DNA of 64,000 nt, taken from positions 558,001 through 622,000 of the forward strand of contig CANMWG010000001.1 in NCBI GenBank assembly GCA_947501555.1. Reading direction: 5' to 3'. The notes beneath the pieces are model-generated. The model was given only the letters and a program-made list of their open reading frames with translations. It searched no databases and had not been told where the DNA came from. Origin of the DNA: an uncultured Paracoccaceae bacterium (GTDB lineage Bacteria > Pseudomonadota > Alphaproteobacteria > Rhodobacterales > Rhodobacteraceae). Position numbers and translations under genes: made by a program. Positions within the stretch are counted from its first letter, which is position 1, and each line of letters starts with the position of its first letter. This document shows positions 8,468 to 17,174 of this stretch, piece by piece.

Positions 8468-9870
8468 CAAGATGCGCCCCACGGTCCATGATGCCCGCTG
8501 CCGCCGTCAACCCGTGCAAATCCATGTGCGCCGAAAAAGTCGCGTTGTCCTTGGATCATATTCGCCGTGCCGCGCGCTGTGCGCATCGTGTCGAAATAGG
8601 CCAGCCCCGATGACAAGGCAGGCAGGGGCAGCCCGTGCAAGGCCGCTTGCGCCACCACCTGCCGCAGTGCGTCGTGGCTTGATTTCAACTGCTCTGCAAA
8701 GCGCGGAGCGAACATCAGGTTGCGGTTTTCGTCTTCCCCAAGGGCTGTGGCCATATCGTCAAGCATCTCTGACCGGATGATGCAGCCTTCCCGCCAAACC
8801 TTGGCGATTTCGGGCAGGGGTAGCGCCCAACCGAAGTTTTCCGAGGCTTTGACGATCATGTCGAACCCTTGCGCGTAGCACAGGATTTTCCCGGCGATCA
8901 GCGCTTGTTCCAAGGTCGCAAGCGACAGCGTGTCATGGGGCAGCTGATGCGGAGCGGTGCCAAAGAGTGCTTCGCCCGCGGCCCGTGTCTCGATTTGTGA
9001 CGATAGATTGCGGGCGACCACGGCGGCCTCAATCGCGGGGATAGGGGCGGCCAGATGCTGCGCCTCGATCACGGTCCAGCGTCCGGTGCCTTTTTGCCCG
9101 GCGGCATCGACGATCACATCCAGCATGGGTTTGCCGGTTTTGGGGTCGGTGGCCGCGGCGACCTTGCCCGAGATTTCGATGAGGTAGGATTTCAGCGGGC
9201 CCTTGTCCCAACCTGCAAATGTGTCGCCAATGGCGGCGGGGTCCATGCCCATCCCGTCGCGCAGGATGCCGTAAACCTCTGCAATCATTTGCATATCAGC
9301 ATATTCGATGCCGTTGTGCACCGCTTTGACGAAATGCCCGGCCCCTTCTTCGCCCATCCATGTCGCACAAGCCGTGCCCTCATGTTTGGCCGAGATTGCC
9401 TCAAGCACATCTGCCACCCGGTCCCAGTATTCCCGTTTCCCGCCGCCCATGATGGAGGGCCCGAACCGCGCACCTTCTTCGCCGCCCGATACGCCGATGC
9501 CAAGGAACGGCAGATCGCCTGCCTCTTGTGCGCGTCGGTTGGTATCGTGGAAGTTTGCGTTGCCAGCGTCGATGATCAGATCGTCCGCGTCCAGCAAGGG
9601 CCGCAATGCGGCGATTTGATCATCAACGGCCTGCCCGGCGGGCACCATCAGGATGATCGCGCGCGGTTTTGCGATGGCCACCACGAGCTGTTCCAGCGTC
9701 TCGGTCGGTGTGATCAGGTCTGCCAGGTCACCCGCTGATCCGTGAAAACCCTTGGTGGTCGCCGCCGTCCGGTTCCAGACGGCAATTGGAAATCCGTTGT
9801 CCGCGATATTGAGCGCAAGTGCTGCCCCCATGGTGCCAAGGCCGATTAGGCCGATCCGTGCATTGCTCAT
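8467..9870 (-). CDS. gnd: 6-Phosphogluconate dehydrogenase, decarboxylating
   Basis: Oxidises 6-phosphogluconate to ribulose 5-phosphate with NADP reduction (oxidative pentose phosphate pathway). The 467-aa length is normal. It has the N-terminal dinucleotide motif GLIGLGTMGAALALNIADNG, the family signature LGIGVSGGEEGARFGPSIMGGG, and the substrate motif VKAVHNGIEYADMQMIAE with the catalytic Lys and Asn. It is divergent from the KAS III-like gene across a 156-base gap. Confidence 0.94.
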   Translation of the reverse strand: MSNARIGLIGLGTMGAALALNIADNGFPIAVWNRTAATTKGFHGSAGDLADLITPTETLEQLVVAIAKPRAIILMVPAGQAVDDQIAALRPLLDADDLIIDAGNANFHDTNRRAQEAGDLPFLGIGVSGGEEGARFGPSIMGGGKREYWDRVADVLEAISAKHEGTACATWMGEEGAGHFVKAVHNGIEYADMQMIAEVYGILRDGMGMDPAAIGDTFAGWDKGPLKSYLIEISGKVAAATDPKTGKPMLDVIVDAAGQKGTGRWTVIEAQHLAAPIPAIEAAVVARNLSSQIETRAAGEALFGTAPHQLPHDTLSLATLEQALIAGKILCYAQGFDMIVKASENFGWALPLPEIAKVWREGCIIRSEMLDDMATALGEDENRNLMFAPRFAEQLKSSHDALRQVVAQAALHGLPLPALSSGLAYFDTMRTARGTANMIQGQRDFFGAHGFARVDGGSGHHGPWGAS

Positions 9871-10026
9871 TGGGGGATCCTTTGATGTCTTGAATTCCCC
9901 CCGATATATGCCGTTGTGTACCGAAAGAAAACCGGGCAGGTCAGGTTTTCCTGACTGTCGTGCTCTTGCAATTTTGCAAATTCGTGATCAATGTTCATAA
10001 ATGAAAGTGAAGAGTTGGACCGCGGT

Positions 10027-10995
10027 ATGAAAATCATTGGGATCGGGTCTTATTTGCCCAAGGGCGCGCACTCGGCGCAAAGCCTGGATGTTCAGTTTGG
10101 TTTGGCCGCTGGCTGCGTTGAGGCACAAACCGGTGTGGCCATCCGGTATTACTGTGGTTCTGATGATGATCAGATTTCGATGGGGGCGGCGGCGGCGCGG
10201 GCGGCTTTGGATGACGCCGGGCTGTCGGTGGATGACGTGGATCTGGTGGTGGCTGCGCAGGCCGTGCCGTATCAGCCTATTCCGGCAACCGCCCCAGCCT
10301 ATATGCGCGCATTGGGCATGGCTGATGGCGCTGCCTTTGGTTTGGACCTCAATAGCACCTGTCTGAGCTTTGTCTCCGCTCTTGAGCATGCGGCGGCCTT
10401 GTTGCAAGCAGGCCGCTATCGCCGTGCGTTGATTGTGTCATCCGAGGTTGCGTCTCGTGCCTTGCCTTGGCCAGAGAAGCCGCAGGTCGCCGGGTTGTTC
10501 GGAGATGGTGCGGCGGCGGTTGTGCTGGAGCCGGGGGATGCCCCGATATTTACCCGCTTTGAGACCCACCCGTCGCACTATGAGGCCTGTGGCATTGGCG
10601 CTGGTGGCACCCGGTTTGATTTTCATGCAGATCCACAAGATTTCGCGGCTCATGCTGTGTTTAACATGGATGGGAAGGTCCTGTTTCGTGCGACCGCCGC
10701 CCATTTTGTCCCATTCGTCGACGCTTTACTGGCAGAGGCTGGCTGGCATCGCGATGAGATCGATCTGGTTATCCCCCATCAGGCCAGCCCGATGGCCTTG
10801 GCCCATATGGTTCGCCAATGTGCTTTTGATCCTGCGAAGGTCGTTGATATTAGCAGGGACGTTGGCAATCAGATTGCTGCTTCTATTCCTTTCGCAATGG
10901 CCCATGCACGCGACCGTCTTGCACCCGGCGCAAAGCTGTTGTTGTTGGGAACGTCTGCGGGGGTGTCTTTTGGCGGCGCTGCGGTGACCTTCTGA
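10027..10995 (+). CDS. 3-oxoacyl-ACP synthase III-like (KAS III) condensing enzyme
   Basis: Thiolase-fold condensing enzyme, 322 aa. All three KAS III catalytic residues are in place: Cys at about 112 (NSTCLSF), His at about 251 (IPHQAS) and Asn at about 281 (VGNQIAAS). It is probably not the housekeeping FabH: it heads a specialised five-gene operon with a reductase, a hydrolase, an adenylate-forming enzyme and an ATP-grasp ligase. OleA-type head-to-head condensation or starter-unit loading are both possible. The ATG at 10027 fits the family N-terminus (MKIIGIGSYLP); a longer frame starts at 9991. Next gene overlaps by one base. Confidence 0.85.
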   Translation: MKIIGIGSYLPKGAHSAQSLDVQFGLAAGCVEAQTGVAIRYYCGSDDDQISMGAAAARAALDDAGLSVDDVDLVVAAQAVPYQPIPATAPAYMRALGMADGAAFGLDLNSTCLSFVSALEHAAALLQAGRYRRALIVSSEVASRALPWPEKPQVAGLFGDGAAAVVLEPGDAPIFTRFETHPSHYEACGIGAGGTRFDFHADPQDFAAHAVFNMDGKVLFRATAAHFVPFVDALLAEAGWHRDEIDLVIPHQASPMALAHMVRQCAFDPAKVVDISRDVGNQIAASIPFAMAHARDRLAPGAKLLLLGTSAGVSFGGAAVTF

Positions 10996-11981
10996 TGGGG
11001 GTACTGGTCACAGGTGCGACCGGGTTTCTGGGATCGCATGTGGCGATGGCTTTACGTGATGAGGGCGTTGTGGCGACGGGTCGCAATCCCGAAGCGCTGG
11101 ACCGTTTGCGCCTGAAAGGCATTCGCGCTGTGCCGCTGGATTTACGCGCGCCGATCGCCTGGGCGGACCGCGATCGCATCGGTCCTTGCCACACGATAGT
11201 CCATTGCGCCGGTCTGTCATCGCCTTGGGGCTGCCGGGCTGCGTTTGAACAAGCTAACGTGGATGCGACCCGGCATTTGGTGGCCATGGCTGCCGACATG
11301 GGTGTCTGTCGGTTTGTGTTTATCTCGACTGCGAGTGTTTATTTTCGTTTTGCCGATCAAGAGGGGCTGCAGGAACATCAGCTGCCTGCGGACTTTGTGA
11401 ATGATTATGCATCGACCAAGCGTCAGGCGGAGTTGGCCGTTTTGGCGCGGCCTGAGATTGGTCCTTTGGTGATCCGCCCTCGTGGAATTTATGGGGCAGG
11501 GGATACGGCTTTGTTGCCTCGGTTGATGCGTGTGGCAGGGCGCCGCCCTGTCCCGCGGTTTGCCCAAGCGGGTGCGACCGATATCACCCATGTCGACGAT
11601 GTTGTTGCGGCTGTCTTGGCCGCGATCCGGACCGGACCGGATATTTCGGGGGAGGTTTTGAATGTCTCGGGTGGTGTGGGCGTGCCTTTGCCGCAGGTGA
11701 TTGCGGCGGCCTGCGCTGCGAGCGGTGTCGATCTGCGTTGGCGGCGGGTCCCCTTTGGGCCCGCGTTGCGCGCTGTTCGCGTGATGGAAGCTGTGGCAAG
11801 CCGCTTGCCCACGCGTCCAGAGCCACCTGTGACGGCTTACGCTTTGGGTATTTTGCGCTATCGTCAGACCATGGATATTGCCAAAGCCGCACGTGTATTG
11901 GGCTGGACCCCTCAGGTCAGTTTTGAGGAGGGGCTGCGCCGCACCTTTGCTGATGGTAAGCTGCGGGCGGGGGTGTTGTGA
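10995..11981 (+). CDS. NAD-dependent epimerase/dehydratase (extended SDR)
   Basis: Extended short-chain dehydrogenase, 328 aa. It has the N-terminal GATGFLGSHVA cofactor motif and catalytic Ser/Tyr/Lys (STAS and YASTK). The C-terminal half resembles 3-beta-hydroxysteroid dehydrogenase/OleD-like reductases, so reduction of a beta-keto product of the preceding condensing enzyme is a reasonable guess. It overlaps the upstream gene by one base and the downstream gene by four. Confidence 0.85.
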   Translation: MGVLVTGATGFLGSHVAMALRDEGVVATGRNPEALDRLRLKGIRAVPLDLRAPIAWADRDRIGPCHTIVHCAGLSSPWGCRAAFEQANVDATRHLVAMAADMGVCRFVFISTASVYFRFADQEGLQEHQLPADFVNDYASTKRQAELAVLARPEIGPLVIRPRGIYGAGDTALLPRLMRVAGRRPVPRFAQAGATDITHVDDVVAAVLAAIRTGPDISGEVLNVSGGVGVPLPQVIAAACAASGVDLRWRRVPFGPALRAVRVMEAVASRLPTRPEPPVTAYALGILRYRQTMDIAKAARVLGWTPQVSFEEGLRRTFADGKLRAGVL

Positions 11982-12772
11982 CCCGACCGGTTTTTGCCAA
12001 TACGGCCTTTGTTTCCACATGGTTGCGCTATGTTTTGCGCGGTGGGCGTGGCCGCGTGAACCTACGTGTGCGCTGCGGGCTGATTGTGCATCCTGATCTG
12101 GGGCCCGTTCTGATTGATACGGGCTATGGTCCCCGCGTAACCTCTGCGCCGCGTCGCAGTTTGCCTTTGCGGATTTATGCGGCGGCGGTGCCTGTGCAGT
12201 TGAACCCGTTAGAAAGCCCGCTGGCCCTATTGGCCGATCACGGGTTCCTTCCGGGGGATGTGAAACGGGTGATCGTCACGCATCTGCACGCGGATCATGT
12301 GGCTTACTTACGCGATTTTCCCAATGCCCGCTTCACTTCGGATGGTTTGGTCAAGGGCACGCTGCGCCATGTGGCTTTCAATGAATTACTGCCGGATGAT
12401 TTCGCGGAGCGGCAGGATGAGATGCGCGCTGGCGGTAAGGTTGATTTGCCGTTTGGGCTGGGGCAGGGGTTTGATCTGTTGGGCGATGGCTCTGTTCTTG
12501 GGGTGCCCTTGCTGGGGCATGCGCCGGGGCATTTTGGGCTTTGTTTTCCGGGCGAACAGCCGTTGCTTTATGCTGTGGATACGCAATGGATGCGCACAGC
12601 GATTTTAGAGGATCGCGTGCCGGGGTTGCCGCTGAGCCTAAGCGTGGTGGACAAGGCCGCATGGCTGGACAGCGTTGCGTTCGTGCGTGCGTTTGCTGCG
12701 GCGGGCGGAGAGATTATGACCTGTCATGATCCCGACGTCAGCCCCTATGATTGGACCCCAAGTGGTGTTTGA
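11978..12772 (+). CDS. Metallo-beta-lactamase-fold hydrolase
   Basis: A 264-aa MBL-fold protein with the metal motif THLHADHV, a downstream GHAPGHFGL histidine and a VDTQW/CHDPD pair completing a binuclear site. Families with this layout hydrolyse lactones, thioesters or phosphodiesters; in this operon a thioesterase or lactonase role would fit, but the substrate is unknown. It starts with GTG inside the previous gene's stop (GTGA) and is preceded by a G-rich ribosome-binding site. Confidence 0.82.
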   Translation: MTRPVFANTAFVSTWLRYVLRGGRGRVNLRVRCGLIVHPDLGPVLIDTGYGPRVTSAPRRSLPLRIYAAAVPVQLNPLESPLALLADHGFLPGDVKRVIVTHLHADHVAYLRDFPNARFTSDGLVKGTLRHVAFNELLPDDFAERQDEMRAGGKVDLPFGLGQGFDLLGDGSVLGVPLLGHAPGHFGLCFPGEQPLLYAVDTQWMRTAILEDRVPGLPLSLSVVDKAAWLDSVAFVRAFAAAGGEIMTCHDPDVSPYDWTPSGV

Positions 12773-13991
12773 GATCCGTCATGCGCTGATCGCCTATTGG
12801 CAGGCGTCGCGGGTGCGTGGGCGTTTGCAGTTGGAGGCTTTGGCGCAGCGCCGCTTGGCGCGGTGGTTGCGTGTTTGTGTGCCGCATGTTGGGTTTTACG
12901 CTGGCCGCGCGCAGGCGCGGTTGGACGATTTGCCGATTGTGGATAAGGCCACCCTGATGGCGGATTTTGCGGCGTTTAATACGGCAAGCGTCACGGCCGA
13001 GATGGGCTGGACGGCCTTTGCGGGTGACAAGACCATCGGGCCCTACATCGTTGGGGCCAGTACCGGGACAAGTGGGAACCGCGGGTTGTTCGTGATCTCG
13101 CAGGCCGAGCGGTTTCGCTGGTTAGGCACGATCTTGGCCAAGGCGTTGCCCGGTTTCTGGCGCCAGCGGCACCGGGTTGCTGTGCTGCTGCCACTGAACA
13201 CGCCGCTTTATGAAAGCGCCAATCGGTTCAGCCGCCTGAAGTTGCGATTTTTTGACGTAGGTGAAGATTGGTGGGATGATATGTGTGCATTTTTGCCAAC
13301 TGTCATCATCGCCCCGCCCAAGATTTTGCGCCTTTTGGCCGAGAAGAAAGCACCGCTTCGTCCAACCCATGTTTTCTCAGGCGCCGAAAAACTCGACGAT
13401 TTGGATCGGGCAGTGATTGAGCGTTATTTTGATCTGACTTTGGGCCAGATCTATATGGCGACCGAGGGGTTGCTGGCCGTCACTTGCCCATTGGGCGTAT
13501 TGCATCTGTGTGAAGATACGATGCATTTTGAGCTGCCGCCCGTGGCCGATGATCCCGCGTTGCGTGAGGTGATCATCAGTGATTTTTCCCGTGATGTGCA
13601 GATCATGGCGCGCTACCGGATGAATGATCTGGTGCGGCTTGGCCCGCCCTGTGCCTGCGGTTTGCCGCATCGCACAGTGGCCGAGGTCGTGGGGCGGGCG
13701 GATGATTGCTTTGATTTGCCGGGTGGGATGTTGACGCCGGATGTGCTGCGCAATGCGGTGGTCGACGCGGACCGGCGGATTACGGATTTTCGGGTGATCC
13801 AAATGGCGGCTGATCAGGTGGATGTACTGGTCCCGGAAGGTGTTGATATAGCCGCAGTTGAGGGCGCTTTTGCAGCACTTTTTGTCCGCAAAGGGGTGAC
13901 GGCGCAGGTGAGCGTGCGTTCCGATCCGTTGCCTATGGATGGGTCACGGAAGCTGCGCCGGGTGGAAAACCGCTTTGGTCGTGCAACATGA
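12726..13991 (+). CDS. Adenylate-forming enzyme, F390 synthetase/CapK-like
   Basis: ANL-superfamily ligase of the PaaK/CapK/F390-synthetase-like branch, 421 aa. The nucleotide-binding loop GASTGTSGNRG is at about residues 108-118, an acceptor region near YMATEG follows, and MARYRMNDLVRLG is the hinge typical of PaaK-like enzymes; a short C-terminal domain follows. CACG within CACGLPHRT resembles the cysteine pair seen in this branch. It overlaps the MBL gene by 47 bases from this ATG, or by 26 if translation starts at 12747. It probably activates a carboxylate as an acyl-AMP. Confidence 0.8.
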   Translation: MIPTSAPMIGPQVVFEIRHALIAYWQASRVRGRLQLEALAQRRLARWLRVCVPHVGFYAGRAQARLDDLPIVDKATLMADFAAFNTASVTAEMGWTAFAGDKTIGPYIVGASTGTSGNRGLFVISQAERFRWLGTILAKALPGFWRQRHRVAVLLPLNTPLYESANRFSRLKLRFFDVGEDWWDDMCAFLPTVIIAPPKILRLLAEKKAPLRPTHVFSGAEKLDDLDRAVIERYFDLTLGQIYMATEGLLAVTCPLGVLHLCEDTMHFELPPVADDPALREVIISDFSRDVQIMARYRMNDLVRLGPPCACGLPHRTVAEVVGRADDCFDLPGGMLTPDVLRNAVVDADRRITDFRVIQMAADQVDVLVPEGVDIAAVEGAFAALFVRKGVTAQVSVRSDPLPMDGSRKLRRVENRFGRAT

Positions 13992-15103
13992 GCCGGATCT
14001 TGATCACAGGCGCGCGAGCCCCCGCAGCGCTGCATCTGGCGCGGCTTTTGCATGACGGGGGGCATCATGTGGTCATGGCCGATAGTTTACGCCAAACGAT
14101 TTCTTCGGTCTCGCGGGCCTGTGCTGCTTATGTTTTGTTGCCTGCGGCAAACCGGGACGGGGCGGTTTATGCGGATGCGATCAAGGCTGCCATTGCAGAT
14201 CATGCGATTGAGCTGGTCGTGCCGACCTGTGAAGAGGTGTTTCATCTTGCCACCATTTGGCAGGACGGGACGATGGATGCCCCCTTGCTTGCCCCGGATT
14301 TGGATATGTTGGTGCGGGCCCATAACAAATACGATTTCACCGAGTTGGCTGGCTCATTGGGGTTGGCGGTGCCGGACACCCGTCTGTTGCAGTCAGAAGC
14401 GGATGTCGCATTGCTGCGTGCCCAGTCTGGGCATTTGGTGTTCAAGCCGGTCTGGTCCCGTTTTGCGACAGACGTTTTCATCCGCCCAGAGGTGCCCACT
14501 ATTGCGCCATCCACCGCCCGCCCGTGGGTCGCACAGGATTTTGTCGCAGGCGATGAGGTCAGCGTTTATGCGCTGGCCTATGCGGGACGGTTGGTGGCGT
14601 GGTCGGCCTATCGATCGCCCTACCGCGCAGGAAAGGGGGCCGGGATTGCGTTTGTTCGCGATGATGATCCGGCCGTTGGAGCATTTGTGGCCCGGTTTGT
14701 GGAAGGCACCGCTTGGACAGGCCAAGTGTCATTTGATCTGATCCGGCAACAAACAGGTGCTTTGGTTGCGATAGAATGCAACCCAAGGGCCACCAGCGGG
14801 GTGCATTTCTTTCGCGATCCGCAGGTTTTTGCGGCTGCGTTTCCGGGGGGTACGAAGGTCCGCCCGGATGTGACGGGCTTGCAGGCTGTAAAAGCGGCGA
14901 TGTGGGTCTATGGGCCCTGGCAGGCACCGCGCCGGTTTCGCAAGGATATCAAGGCCGCGCAGGATGTCTTGGTATGGCCGGATGATCCGGCACCGGCCCA
15001 ACAACAACTTGCCGCGACCATAGAGCTTGCCTATGTCGCCTTGCGCCGCAGGATCAGTCTGGCACGGGCCGCGACCTATGACATTGCTTGGGATGGGGAT
15101 TAG
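13988..15103 (+). CDS. ATP-grasp domain ligase
   Basis: A 371-aa carbamoyl-phosphate-synthase-like ATP-grasp protein: N-terminal Rossmann-like pre-grasp domain (MSRILITGARAPAALHLARLL), an ATP-binding central part (FKPVWSRF, VAQDFVAGDEVSVYAL) and the metal-binding GQVSFDLI...IECNPRATSGV motif. Such enzymes join a carboxylate to an amine or thiol through an acyl phosphate. It overlaps the F390-like gene by four bases. Its TAG overlaps the TAA of the convergent Rieske gene by three bases, so the two operons abut with no spacer. Confidence 0.85.
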   Translation: MSRILITGARAPAALHLARLLHDGGHHVVMADSLRQTISSVSRACAAYVLLPAANRDGAVYADAIKAAIADHAIELVVPTCEEVFHLATIWQDGTMDAPLLAPDLDMLVRAHNKYDFTELAGSLGLAVPDTRLLQSEADVALLRAQSGHLVFKPVWSRFATDVFIRPEVPTIAPSTARPWVAQDFVAGDEVSVYALAYAGRLVAWSAYRSPYRAGKGAGIAFVRDDDPAVGAFVARFVEGTAWTGQVSFDLIRQQTGALVAIECNPRATSGVHFFRDPQVFAAAFPGGTKVRPDVTGLQAVKAAMWVYGPWQAPRRFRKDIKAAQDVLVWPDDPAPAQQQLAATIELAYVALRRRISLARAATYDIAWDGD

Positions 15104-16080
15104 AGTTCCATCGTATAAGTCATTGGCACGTCGTTGGTTTTCGGCAGTTTTCCGTCGATGATCCGCGCGATATCTTCGCGCAGGAAATCAAGTGGTCCGA
15201 TGACGGGTTTTGCCTTGGGGTCACGCTCTGCGTTCTCCTGCGCGTTTTTTAGGATCTGCCGGTCTTGATGCATTCCGATGTGCAGGAATGGTTTGAAAAG
15301 CCAGCCTTTGACGTGCCCCCATCCGCCTTGGCGCGGACCGACCATGAGCCCGATCCCATCAACTTGGGTTGGCGTGCTTTGCCGCAAGTGGAAGACCGCA
15401 CATAGCCTGATACCGTTCTCGCCCCAATATTCCAGCTCAACAATACCCGGGTAGCGGAACCGTCCTAGCGATTTGACACGTCTCCCTTCCAGCAGTTTAC
15501 TGACGACACCTTGCTGTTTGTCCTCGCCTGTGTAGCTGGCCTGCACCCAGCCGGGCCCGCCTGTGATTTCGACCTGTACCTCAAATCGCTGATCGTTCAG
15601 TCCCCGCAAAAGCCCTTTGTGCACATGATGTGTATGGGTCGGATCGAGGATATTTTCGGCGGTGTCCAGCAGGGTGGACTGGCAGGCGTTTGTCACATGT
15701 TGGATCGCGATATCATTGCCTGCGACTGGATGCGTGTGTGGCGCATCATCGGGTTGGCCATCTGCGATGAAGATGACCCCGTCCGCCTCGGTCGCCGCAA
15801 AAGACTTTACCCTGACGGTCGGCAAATCGCCCAGATGACCGGGGATTGCGGTGCAGTGCCCTTGGCCGCTGAACGCCCAGCCATGGTAGGGGCAGGTGAT
15901 CGCGCCCGCTGTAACCTTACCCCCGGACAGGGCGGCAAAGCGGTGGGGGCAACGGTCAGTTAGCGCTTGGATGCCATCGCCGGTGCGGAACAGAACAACG
16001 GGTGTGTTGTTGAACCAGATCTGATGCGGCTTGCGTTTGACATGCCGGCTGAGTGCGACCGCGACCCACGTGGACTTCAT
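15100..16080 (-). CDS. Rieske [2Fe-2S] non-haem iron oxygenase
   Basis: A 326-aa VanA/KshA-type terminal oxygenase. The Rieske cluster ligands are CPHRFA and CPYHGW (about residues 44-67). The mononuclear iron site is visible as DTAENILDPTHTHHVH (Asp, His, His). It would hydroxylate or demethylate an organic substrate and needs a reductase partner, which is not encoded nearby. It is the last gene of a five-gene minus-strand operon in which every junction overlaps by 4-11 bases. Confidence 0.85.
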   Translation of the reverse strand: MKSTWVAVALSRHVKRKPHQIWFNNTPVVLFRTGDGIQALTDRCPHRFAALSGGKVTAGAITCPYHGWAFSGQGHCTAIPGHLGDLPTVRVKSFAATEADGVIFIADGQPDDAPHTHPVAGNDIAIQHVTNACQSTLLDTAENILDPTHTHHVHKGLLRGLNDQRFEVQVEITGGPGWVQASYTGEDKQQGVVSKLLEGRRVKSLGRFRYPGIVELEYWGENGIRLCAVFHLRQSTPTQVDGIGLMVGPRQGGWGHVKGWLFKPFLHIGMHQDRQILKNAQENAERDPKAKPVIGPLDFLREDIARIIDGKLPKTNDVPMTYTMEL

Positions 16081-17174
16081 AGGCCGAACTTTTTTAAAAG
16101 CGGCACGCCAACTTTGTTCAACAGCGTCTTGATCAGGCCCGTTGCGAGCCGCTGCCGCAGCCTGAGGTGCCGCACATAAACGGCGGAATATTCGATGGTA
16201 GGCACTGCACCGCGATTGCGTTTGAAACCGGCGGCACCCGCGCTCATGTTATAAAACTTGCCGTTTTCAACCGCCCGGTCTTGTCCGATACTGTTGAGCA
16301 TCCGGTAGAGCCCCAGTTCCTGCGGCTTGCCAGTGTCGTAGCCTAGAACGGGCACCGTCAGCGTATTCCCGTTGGAAAACAATCCGATCACGCCATCCAG
16401 CTGGTCGTCCGCGCCGCGCAACCCGATGATGTCGAGGAGACCGATCTGATGCGCCTGTGCCAGATACCCTGCCGTATATTGCGGGTTAAGCGAGGTATAT
16501 TTGTCGAGGTAGAGCATATTGTAAAGCTCTGCCGCGCGGGTGAAGTCACCCGCGCTGAAGGTCGCGGCATGGGTGACTTCATACCGGGTTTCAGCTAGCA
16601 ATTTGCGGTCGCGTTTGGTGTCTGGCCTCTGCGTCTTATCGGTGGCCGGATCGAAGACGTAGATTTGCCGCGACGCAAGCAGTTGAAAGCCTGCGGCCTT
16701 GAGTGCCGCGATGCTGGCTGCATCGGCCATGTGGTTTAAAGACCGGATCACAATGGCCCGGTCTGGGTGGTCGCGGCGCAGCGCATCGCGCAATTTGATC
16801 GCATCGGCGTCTGTGATGACGGGGACGGGGTTGGTTGAGAACAGCCAGTTGTTTGGCTGGACTTGGTGATCGAGCTTTGCCAGTCGCATCAACGGTTTGC
16901 AGGCTCCGATCAGCCCCAAGAGCGCCTTTTGCAGACCTGGCTTGGTTGTGAAATGCCGTGTCTCTTCGATGGCATAATCAATATAGGCGGCTGTCGGATC
17001 GCAGATATAGCAATTGGGTCCGTTGGAAATGCTTGTCGGGAAATGGGTGTTGTTGATCTGGATATCTTGCACCTGGGCTTGCAGGTTTTGGATCAGGTCA
17101 GTTGAGGGCGCCCTTGTGAAGATTTTCGTGAGTTTCGCTACAAGATCGGGGTCGTTGGCAACTGTGCTTGTCAT
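16077..17174 (-). CDS. GNAT/FemAB-like acyltransferase, putative
   Basis: A 365-aa protein. The C-terminal half has the pattern of tandem-GNAT or FemAB-like acyltransferases (LYRMLNSIGQDRAVENG, then NMSAGAAGFKRNRG, where a lysine follows an Ala-Gly-Phe turn). The N-terminal half is unassigned. The extreme C-terminus is amphipathic and basic, suggesting membrane contact. Overlaps of four bases on both sides place it firmly in the StiP/Rieske operon. Aminoacylation or N-acylation of the pathway product would fit, as inference. Confidence 0.55.
   Translation of the reverse strand: MTSTVANDPDLVAKLTKIFTRAPSTDLIQNLQAQVQDIQINNTHFPTSISNGPNCYICDPTAAYIDYAIEETRHFTTKPGLQKALLGLIGACKPLMRLAKLDHQVQPNNWLFSTNPVPVITDADAIKLRDALRRDHPDRAIVIRSLNHMADAASIAALKAAGFQLLASRQIYVFDPATDKTQRPDTKRDRKLLAETRYEVTHAATFSAGDFTRAAELYNMLYLDKYTSLNPQYTAGYLAQAHQIGLLDIIGLRGADDQLDGVIGLFSNGNTLTVPVLGYDTGKPQELGLYRMLNSIGQDRAVENGKFYNMSAGAAGFKRNRGAVPTIEYSAVYVRHLRLRQRLATGLIKTLLNKVGVPLLKKFGL

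Noticed and set aside
9055..9738. A 227-aa open frame on the plus strand across gnd
   Set aside because: It lies wholly inside the well-conserved gnd gene on the other strand and has no recognisable domain or ribosome-binding site. It is a GC-driven shadow frame.
10027..10995. Housekeeping fabH
   Set aside because: It is not beside plsX or other fatty-acid synthesis genes, and heads an operon of unrelated modifying enzymes, so I called it KAS III-like only.
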